64,000 bases of DNA from Actinoallomurus sp963799975 (GTDB lineage Bacteria; Actinomycetota; Actinomycetes; Streptosporangiales; Streptosporangiaceae): positions 2,108,001 through 2,172,000 of the forward strand of contig CAWCZF010000006.1 of assembly GCA_963799975.1 (NCBI GenBank), read 5' to 3'. Made by a program: the position numbers and the translations under genes. Each line of letters opens with the position of its first letter. The stretch's first letter is position 1. Positions 57,742-64,000 of this stretch are shown here, piece by piece. Below the pieces are notes generated by a model, which was not told the DNA's origin, ran no database searches, and worked only from the letters and a program-made list of their open reading frames with translations.

Positions 57742-58724
57742 TGGCCACGGTCACCGAAGAGGGCATCTGCCCGGCCTGCGCCACGCCCGTCTATCCGGGT
57801 GAGGGCTTCTGCGAGGCGTGCGGGCATCGGCTCGACACGCCCGTGCACCGCTGCCCGGGCTGTGGCGCGGTCGCCCTCAGCACCGACGGCTACTGCGACC
57901 AGTGCGGGCTGCGGCAGCCCGACGGGACCGACCACACCGAGGTCGAGGCCGCCGGCTCGGCCGGCGTGAGCGACCGTGGCAAGCGGCACAGCCGCAACGA
58001 GGACGCGATGGCGCTGACCGGCACACGAGACGGTGTGGCCGCGGTCGTGTGCGACGGCGTGTCCTCGTCCTCGCGGCCCGAGGAGGCGTCGCGGATCGCC
58101 GCCGACACCGCGGCGGCGACCCTCGCGGAGCTGCGCGCGTCCGGCGCCGACCCCGAGTCCGCCATGCGCGCCGCCGCCGCACGCGCCGGCGAGGCCGTGG
58201 CCGGGCTGGTCGCCCCCGCCAGCGGCGAGACGACGCAGCCGAGCGGCGGCGAGCCGCCGTCCTGCACGTTCGTCTCGGCGCTGACCCACGGCCGCTCGGT
58301 GACGGTCGGCTGGATCGGCGACAGCCGGGCGTACTGGCTGGCCGGCGACGGCACCGCCGCGCGGCTGACCGACGACGACTCCTGGGCAGGTCAGATGGTC
58401 GCCTCCGGCGCACTGACCGAAGAGGAGGCCGAGCGGCACCCGAACGCGCACGTCATCACGGCGTGGCTCGGCGCTGACTCAGGCGCGCTCGACCCGCACG
58501 TACGCACCCTCACGCCGGTCGGCGCGGGTGCGGTCCTCGTGTGCAGCGACGGCCTGTGGAACTACCTTCCCGAGGCCGCGGAACTGTCCGCGGCCGTCCC
58601 GTCCGCCGCGTCGGAGCCGCTGGCGGCGGCCCGGTCGCTGACCCGCCTGGCGCTAGACGCGGGCGGGCGCGACAACATCACCGTCGTGGTCATACCTTTC
58701 CCGAACCAGGAGCACGCTTCATGA
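57741..58724 (+). CDS. PP2C-type serine/threonine phosphatase with N-terminal zinc ribbons
   Basis: A 327-residue PP2C phosphatase probably reversing PknG phosphorylation. The first ~55 residues hold two zinc ribbons (CPACATPVY...CEACGHR and CPGCGAVAL...CDQCGLR). PPM motifs: SDRGKRHSRNEDA, VVCDGVSSSS (metal Asp), TVGWIGDSRAYW, LVCSDGLWNYL and GGRDNITVVVI, with metal-binding Asp residues intact. The start overlaps the pknG stop (TGATG) and the stop overlaps the VWA start (ATGA), so expression is coupled. Confidence 0.93.
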   Translation: MATVTEEGICPACATPVYPGEGFCEACGHRLDTPVHRCPGCGAVALSTDGYCDQCGLRQPDGTDHTEVEAAGSAGVSDRGKRHSRNEDAMALTGTRDGVAAVVCDGVSSSSRPEEASRIAADTAAATLAELRASGADPESAMRAAAARAGEAVAGLVAPASGETTQPSGGEPPSCTFVSALTHGRSVTVGWIGDSRAYWLAGDGTAARLTDDDSWAGQMVASGALTEEEAERHPNAHVITAWLGADSGALDPHVRTLTPVGAGAVLVCSDGLWNYLPEAAELSAAVPSAASEPLAAARSLTRLALDAGGRDNITVVVIPFPNQEHAS

Positions 58725-60031
58725 GCGGCAATCCAGATTTCACGCTCACGATCGATCAGAACAAATACCTCCCCGAGGGCGGGCAGGAGGTGCACGCGAT
58801 CGTCACGGTCGAGGCGACCGGCGCACCCGCCGCCGGTGCCGTGCGCTCCACGGCCGCGGCCGAGGTCATCATCATCGACACCTCCGGCTCCATGGACTAC
58901 CCGCGGACGAAGATGTCCGCGGCGATCCGCGCCGCGCAGACCGCGGTCGACTCGCTGCGCGACGGGGTCGCCTTCGCCGTCGTGTCCGGCTCGGCGCGCG
59001 CCCGCATGGTGTATCCGCCGGTCGAGCAGCTCGTCCCGGCCGACCCGCGCACGCGCCAGGAGGCCAAGGCGGCGCTCGACGCCGTACGGCCGGCCGGCGG
59101 CACCGCGATCGGGGCCTGGCTGAGCCTGGCCGACCGGCTGTTCGCGCCGTTCCAGAACGGCATCCGCCACGCCATCCTCCTCACCGACGGCAAGAACCAG
59201 CACGAGAGCCCCGAGCAGCTCGACGCCGTGCTCCAGGGCTGTAGCGGCCACTTCGTGTGCGACTGCCGCGGCATCGGCACCGACTGGGAGGTCGCCGAGC
59301 TGCGCAAGGTCGCCTCCACCATGCTCGGCAGCGTCGACATCGTCGCCGGCCCGGCCGAGCTGGTCGCCGACTTCCGCGCCATGACCGAGGCGGCGATGGG
59401 CAAGGCGGTCGCGGACGTGGCGCTGCGCGTGTGGACGCCGCAGGCGGCACGGCTGCGGTTCGTCAAACAGGTGACGCCGACCGTGGAGGACCTGACCGGA
59501 AGCCGGGTCGACGCGGGACCGCGCGCGGGCGACTATCCGATCGGCGCGTGGGGCGCGGAGAGCCGCGACTACCACGTCTGCGTCGAGGTGCCGCCCGGCC
59601 TGCTCGGCCAGGAGCTGCGAGCCGCCTGGATCAAGCTCGTGCTGCCCGGCGCGGGCGGCGGCGCGGAACAGGTGCTGGCCACCGGAAACGTCCTGGCCGA
59701 GTGGACCGACGACGAGGCGCAGTCGACCCGGATGAACCCGAAGGTCGCGCACTTCACCGGCCAGGCCGAGCTCGCCGACGCGATCCAGGAGGGCCTGCAG
59801 GCACGCAAGGACGGCGACATGGACACCGCGACCGCCCGGCTCGGCCGTGCGGTCAAACTGGCACACGAGTCGGGCAACGAGGCGGTCGCCGGCATGCTCG
59901 GCAAGGTGGTCGACGTCGATGACCTCGAGAGCGGCACCGTACGGCTGAAGAAGGACGTCGAGAAGTTCGACGAGATGACGCTGGACGCCGGCTCGCGCAA
60001 GACGGTACGCACACGCAAGGGCAGGGCCTGA
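58721..60031 (+). CDS. von Willebrand factor A domain protein
   Basis: A 436-residue cytoplasmic VWA protein. The MIDAS motif DTSGSM is at about residue 52-57, with the second MIDAS Thr near RPAGGTAIG and Asp in ILLTDGKN. After the VWA domain (to ~220) come a beta-rich region and a helical tail. VWA proteins paired with PP2C, FHA and kinase genes are thought to act as adaptors in phospho-signalling; role inferred from the operon. Intact, coupled to PP2C by ATGA. Confidence 0.88.
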   Translation: MSGNPDFTLTIDQNKYLPEGGQEVHAIVTVEATGAPAAGAVRSTAAAEVIIIDTSGSMDYPRTKMSAAIRAAQTAVDSLRDGVAFAVVSGSARARMVYPPVEQLVPADPRTRQEAKAALDAVRPAGGTAIGAWLSLADRLFAPFQNGIRHAILLTDGKNQHESPEQLDAVLQGCSGHFVCDCRGIGTDWEVAELRKVASTMLGSVDIVAGPAELVADFRAMTEAAMGKAVADVALRVWTPQAARLRFVKQVTPTVEDLTGSRVDAGPRAGDYPIGAWGAESRDYHVCVEVPPGLLGQELRAAWIKLVLPGAGGGAEQVLATGNVLAEWTDDEAQSTRMNPKVAHFTGQAELADAIQEGLQARKDGDMDTATARLGRAVKLAHESGNEAVAGMLGKVVDVDDLESGTVRLKKDVEKFDEMTLDAGSRKTVRTRKGRA

Positions 60032-60033
60032 GC

Positions 60034-60875
60034 ATGCCGACCTGCCCGGCCGGGCACAGCTCCGGCGCCGCCGACTACTGCGACGTCTGCGGGACCCGCA
60101 TGACGGGCCCCGTACTGGCCGACGCGCTGGCGGGCTCCGCGTCCGCCGCTCCTCCGCCGGTCCCCGCGGGCAACGCCTGCCCCGACTGCTCGACGCCGCG
60201 TACGGGCCGCTTCTGCGAGGGCTGCGGCTACGACTTCGCCGTGGGCGCCGGGCGGCCGACGCCGGCCGCCGTACCTCCGCCGCCGCCCCCTCCGGCGTGG
60301 AGTGTGTCGGTGCCGGAGCCGGCCGCTCCCCCGCCGCCTCCGCCTCCCCCTCCACCAGCCCCGGCCCCGGCCCCGGCCCGCGGTTGAGGCGTTCGAGGAG
60401 GCGGCGACCGGCAAGTGGGGCGCGCGTGCCAGTGCGCCGAGTCCGCAGCCGGCTCCCCCGCCGCCTCCGGCGACGGGGCCCTGGACGGCGGTCGTCGTCG
60501 CCGACCGCGACTACTACGAGACGGTGCTGCGGGAGAGCGGCGAGGACGGGCTGGCCTTCCCGCCGTACTGCCCGGAGCGCCGGATCCCGCTGGACCGGCC
60601 CCAGATGCGGATCGGGCGGCGCAGCGTGTCGCAGGGCACCGTGCCGGAGATCGACCTGAGCGAGGCGCCCGAGGACCCGGGCGCCTCCCACACCCACGCC
60701 GTGCTGCTCAGCCGCCCGGACGACACGTGGACGCTGGTCGACCCCGGTTCCACCAACGGCACCACGATGAACGGCGAGCGAAGAGCCGATCCCGGTCAAC
60801 GTGGAGATCCCGGTGCACGACGGCGACCGCATCCACATCGGCGTCTGGACCACCATCACGCTTCGGAGAGGTTGA
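60034..60875 (+). CDS. FHA-domain protein with N-terminal zinc ribbons, two frameshifts
   Basis: A ~280-residue protein. Two zinc ribbons (CPAGHSS...CDVCGTR; CPDCSTP...CEGCGYDF) are followed by a long Pro-rich linker and a C-terminal FHA phosphothreonine-binding domain: MRIGRRSVS (GR-x-S), ASHTHAVL (the SxxH element) and DPGSTNGTTMNG. Frame changes at ~60385 (end of the Pro-rich part) and ~60782 (before PIPVNVEIPVHDGDRI). The FHA domain would recognise PknG-phosphorylated partners, the role GarA plays elsewhere, though this protein is larger than GarA and has ribbons. Starts 2 bases after the VWA stop. Confidence 0.85.
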
Positions 60876-60879
60876 CGCG

Positions 60880-62313
60880 GTGACCATCACAGCGGCTCCA
60901 CCGTCCCGCCCGCCGGCCCGGCGCGGCGGCGTCCCCGCACGCCTCGTGAGGATCCGTACGCTGCCGGGACGGATCAGGGCCATCGCGTTCCTGGTCGTCC
61001 TGGCCGTCGCGGCGATGTTCGCGGTGTCGGCGTTCGCCGTGACAGGACGCGCGCGACGGGCTCCGGGTCATCGGCCACGACGCCGGCCCGCAGGTGGTCG
61101 CCACCGGCGACCTCTACTTCGCGCTCAGCGACATGGACGCCCAGCTCGCCGCCGTGCTCCTGATGGGACGCGAGAACCTCGGCGCCGGCCGTACGAAGGC
61201 GCTGGCGGTGTACGGCCAGCGGCGCTCGGAGGCGCACCGGGCCCTGCTCCAGGGCTCCAACCTGGCGCGCAACGACCCGGCCGAGCAGCAGACCGCACGC
61301 TCGATCCTCGACGCGCTGGGCCGCTACGAGCAGCTCGCCGGCCAGGCGCTCCAGCTCGACCAGCGGCAGAGCCACGCGGCCGGGCCGCCGAGCCCGGAGG
61401 TCGGCGCGCTCTACCGCCAGGCCGCCGACATCATGAAGCTCGACGTGCTGCCCAAGGCGTACAACCTCACGCTCGACAACGGCACGACGGTGCGGCGCAC
61501 GTACGAGGCCAAGCACTCGGCGATGCATCGCCGGCCGCGTGTGGGTGCTCCTCGCCGGCGCGCTCGTCGTCATCGTCCTGCTCGCGTTGCAGGGGTACCT
61601 GGCGCTGCACTTCCGGCGGCTGGTCAACCCGGTGCTCGCGCTGGCGACCCTGGCGACTCTGGTCGTCGCCGGGGTCACCGTCGCGCGTGCTGACGAGCGA
61701 GGCGAGCCAGCTGCGCAAGGCCAAGGGCGACGGGTTCGACTCGGTCCTGTCGCTGTCACGCGCCCGCGCGATCAGCAACAACGCGAACGCCGACGAGACC
61801 CGCTACCTGCTCGACCCAGGCCTGGCCGACACGTACGAGCAGGTCTACCTGGACAAGTCCCAGGAGATCCTCTACGTCCCGGCGGGCAACCTCAAGCGCG
61901 TACTACCAGCAGCTCGACCGGCGGGTGGCGCGCCGGTCCGGTTTCATGGGCTTCCTCGGCGTCGAGGCGGAGAACGTCACGCTGCCGGGCCAGAGCGCGG
62001 CGCTCGACACGTACGCTCCAGGGCTATCAGGGCGTCCAGCACGACGACAGCCACCTGCGGACGCTCGCGAACACGCCGGGCGGCCGTCACGCCGCGATCG
62101 TGCTGCGGATGAACACGGCGTCGCAGCGACTTCGCGACGTACGACCGGTCGCTGGTCGTCGCTCACGGCCATCCACCAGAAGGCCTTCGCGAACGCCATC
62201 AAGGCGGGCGACGACGGTCTGAGCGGCTGGACCGCGGCCTGCCCGCCGCCGCGATCATCATCGCGGTGCTCATCCTGGTCGGCGTACGACCGCGGCTGTC
62301 GGAGTTCCGGTGA
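60880..62313 (+). CDS. GlnX-like membrane sensor protein, many frameshifts
   Basis: A ~475-residue membrane protein. An N-terminal helix (IAFLVVLAVAAMFAVSAFAVTG) precedes an extracellular helical sensor domain (LYFALSDMDAQLAAVLLMG, RYEQLAGQALQLDQRQ), helices WVLLAGALVVIVLLALQGYLAL and VLALATLATLVVAGVTV, a second extracellular helical domain (DGFDSVLSLSRARAISNNANADETRYLL) and a last helix ending AAIIIAVLILVGVRPRLSEFR. This layout and its place between FHA and GlnH genes fit GlnX, which relays GlnH ligand binding to PknG in mycobacteria. Frame changes near 61050, 61535, 61690, 61900, 62010, 62130 and ~62180-62250. GTG 60880 is used. Confidence 0.75.
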
Positions 62314-62324
62314 GGGAGCGAGTC

Positions 62325-63163
62325 ATGCGAAGAGGTCGGATGCGCACGGGCCGGATCGCCGCCGGGGTCATGCTGGCCGTGGCCCTGTCCGCGTGCGGCA
62401 CTGCGGGCGCCGCGGGCGAGTCGATCGTGGGCAAGGGCACGCTGGTCATCGGCGTCGTCGAAGGACCAGCCGGGCCTGGGCCTGCGCAAGCCGAACGGCA
62501 CGCTTCACGGGCTTCGACATCGACGTCGCCCGCTACATCGCCGCGCACGTGGAGAACAAGCCGAAGAAGGTCGAGTTCAAGATCGTGCCAGTACTCCGAC
62601 CGCGAGAGCGCGATCCAGACGGGCAAGGTCGACCTGGTCGTCTTCAGCTACTCGATCACGCCGGAGCGCAAGACGAAGATCGCCTTCGCGGGTCCGTACT
62701 ACGTCGCGCACCAGGACACCCTGGTCCGCTCGAGCGACACGGGCATCAAGAACGTCCGCGACCTGGCCGGACGGCGGCTGTGCGCCGTCAACGGCTCGGT
62801 GTCCTGGCAGCGCGTCACGGTCGAGCGCAACGTTCAGGCGCACCTGGTGCGGGCCGCGTCGTACGGCGACTGCCTGAGAAGCTGACCGACAACTCACTGG
62901 ACGCGATCTCGACGGATGACCTGATCCTGGCCGGGTTCGCGGCCCAGAAGGGCAACGCGGTGCGCTTCGTCAACGCACCGATCTCCGACGAGCGCTACGG
63001 CGTCGGCATCAGCCAGTCCGACGTCACGGGTTGTGAGGACGTCAACAAGGCCATCACGGAGATGTACCTGGACGGTACGGCGTCCAAGCTGCTGCACCAG
63101 TGGTTCGGCTCGACGGGCCTGAACCTGACCACGACGGTCCCCCAGTTCGAGGGTTGCGGCTGA
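62325..63163 (+). CDS. glnH: GlnH-like amino-acid-binding lipoprotein, frameshifted
   Basis: A ~280-residue family-3 solute-binding protein. The signal peptide ends in lipobox LSAC. The domain begins VGKGTLVIGV, then FTGFDIDVARYIAAH (after frame changes near 62460-62510), YSDRESAIQTGKVDLVVFSYSITPERKTKIAFAGPYY, VNGSVSWQRV and, after another near 62880, LTDNSLDAISTDDLILAGFA and GVGISQSDV. The R of ITPERK and the acidic residues match Glu/Asp/Gln-binding members. With the GlnX-like protein it should sense extracellular amino acids for PknG. ATG 62325 is used. Confidence 0.85.
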
Positions 63164-63195
63164 CCGGGCGCCGCTGACCGGCGGCGGCGTACTGG

Positions 63196-63969
63196 TCAGG
63201 GTTTGCGCGCGATGGCGCTCCACATGGTGGAGGCCCCGGCGGTGCCGGGGTCCGGCCGCCATTCGGGCGCACGCACGATCCCGGGCTCGACGAGATCCAG
63301 CCCGTCGAAGAACCGCGCGACGTCGGCGCGGGTGCGCGGCGTCACCTGCTGCGCCATCAGCCGGTTGAGCCGGGTCGCCATCGCGGCCATCTCGGCCGCC
63401 CGGATGTCGCTGGCCGGGTGGGAGATGGCCAGATAGCTGCCGGAGGGCACCGCGTCGACCAGCCGCTCGACGATCCCGTACGGGTCGTCCCGGTCGGGGA
63501 CGCAGTGCAGGACGGCGATCAGCATCACCGCGACCGGGCGCGTGAAGTCCAGCGTCGCGGCCGCCTCGGCGAGGATCTTCTCCGGGTCGCGGAGGTCGGC
63601 GTCCAGGTAGGCGGTCTCCCCCTCGGGATCACTGGTCAGCAGCGCCCGCGCGTGCGAGAGGACCGCCGGGTCGTGGTCGGTGTAGACGATCCGGCTCTCG
63701 GGCGCGATCGCCTGCGCGACCTCGTGCGTGTTATTCACCGCAGGGATGCCGGTGCCGATGTCGAGGAACTGACGCACGCCCGCCTCACCGGCGAGGTAGC
63801 GCACCGCCCGCGCCAGAAACCCCCGCGTGTTACGCACCGAGGCGACCATTTCGGGAAATGCCGCGATGGCCTCTTCTCCCGCCTCTCGATCGGCACGAAA
63901 ATGATCCTTGCCCCCGAGCCAGTAGTCCTGCACCCGCGCGATGTGCGCCACGCTGGTGTCGAACTCCAA
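63196..63969 (-). CDS. SAM-dependent methyltransferase, DUF574 type; 5' end may lie beyond the window
   Basis: At least 257 residues of the actinomycete-specific DUF574 methyltransferase group: FDTSVAHIARVQDYWLGGKDHF, FLDIGTGIPAVNNTHEVAQ (motif I), IVYTDHDPAVLSHA and AVMLIAVLHCVPD are canonical. These are large paralogous families in Streptosporangiales and Streptomyces with unknown substrates. A TTG at 63969 could be the start, but the frame stays open to the window edge and family members usually start a few residues upstream, so the true start may be outside. Confidence 0.85.
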   Translation of the reverse strand: MEFDTSVAHIARVQDYWLGGKDHFRADREAGEEAIAAFPEMVASVRNTRGFLARAVRYLAGEAGVRQFLDIGTGIPAVNNTHEVAQAIAPESRIVYTDHDPAVLSHARALLTSDPEGETAYLDADLRDPEKILAEAAATLDFTRPVAVMLIAVLHCVPDRDDPYGIVERLVDAVPSGSYLAISHPASDIRAAEMAAMATRLNRLMAQQVTPRTRADVARFFDGLDLVEPGIVRAPEWRPDPGTAGASTMWSAIARKP

Positions 63970-64000
63970 CAGCCCACCGAGGCCATCACCGGGCGAGTTG

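Noticed and set aside
58562..60859. A 765-codon minus-strand open frame across the VWA and FHA genes
   Set aside because: High-GC antisense shadow; the plus-strand genes have intact motifs and overlapping starts/stops.

Overview
This looks like chromosome of a high-GC (roughly 73-75% by eye) mycothiol-type filamentous actinomycete. The best guess is Streptosporangiales/Thermomonosporaceae. The grounds are GTG/GTGA-coupled operons, a SARP/AfsR regulator, GuaB1, a PknG-GlnX-GlnH locus, a DUF574-type methyltransferase and very frequent GTACG/CGTAC words. No rRNA, tRNA, CRISPR array or transposase was seen.

Layout. 0-17 kb: end of a GDP-mannose dehydratase gene, a DHA2 drug exporter, LysR, Lrp and AfsR regulators, a lipoprotein deacetylase, GuaB1, an enolase-superfamily protein that has lost its catalytic lysines, a YdcF-like protein, a P-loop kinase, a Vps62-like membrane protein, a WYL regulator and a quinone-oxidoreductase-like enzyme. 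17.8-21.6 kb: a streptogramin (virginiamycin B) lyase homologue, a serine-hydrolase lipoprotein, and a TetR regulator divergent from two tandem SnoaL-like genes with twin operators. 21.6-30.3 kb: a leftward, tightly overlapping purine catabolism operon. Its order is OHCU decarboxylase, HIU hydrolase, urate oxidase, xanthine dehydrogenase FAD and 2Fe-2S subunits, 8-oxoguanine-deaminase-like amidohydrolase, glycerate kinase, allantoinase, allantoicase. Together these would take xanthine/urate to ureidoglycolate and route glyoxylate-derived glycerate onward. The molybdenum subunit is not in the window.

30.5-40.5 kb is a lower-GC accessory island. It holds a broken XRE regulator, then a two-gene unit of a small two-helix membrane protein and a NACHT NTPase that share a short Gln/Gly repeat (two copies in the membrane protein, one at the NTPase N-terminus). 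This is the layout of amyloid-signalling NLR/effector pairs and is the most interesting find. It is followed by a HIT protein, an HD (dGTPase/SAMHD1-like) hydrolase, an unusual three-gene cassette (PPDK-like ATP-grasp/phosphohistidine protein, unknown protein, S-adenosylhomocysteine-hydrolase-like protein) and a MazG-like pyrophosphohydrolase.

40.7-53.6 kb: secreted hydrolase, MacB/FtsX-type ABC exporter, LysR/SDR pair with a palindromic operator, mycothiol-enzyme-like protein, methyltransferase, NmrA-like protein, soluble transhydrogenase, ECF sigma/anti-sigma pair, GntR regulator. 53.9-63.2 kb: an expanded PknG signalling operon (coiled-coil protein, PknG with three extra zinc ribbons, PP2C, VWA, FHA, GlnX-like, GlnH-like). 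The window ends in a DUF574-type methyltransferase.

Many genes are interrupted by single-base frameshifts that leave good protein sequence on both sides. These are concentrated at about 22.8-28.8, 37.4-39.9, 41.4-43.8, 50.2-53.1 and 60.4-62.9 kb. I treat most as likely sequencing/assembly indels and give gene spans across them.
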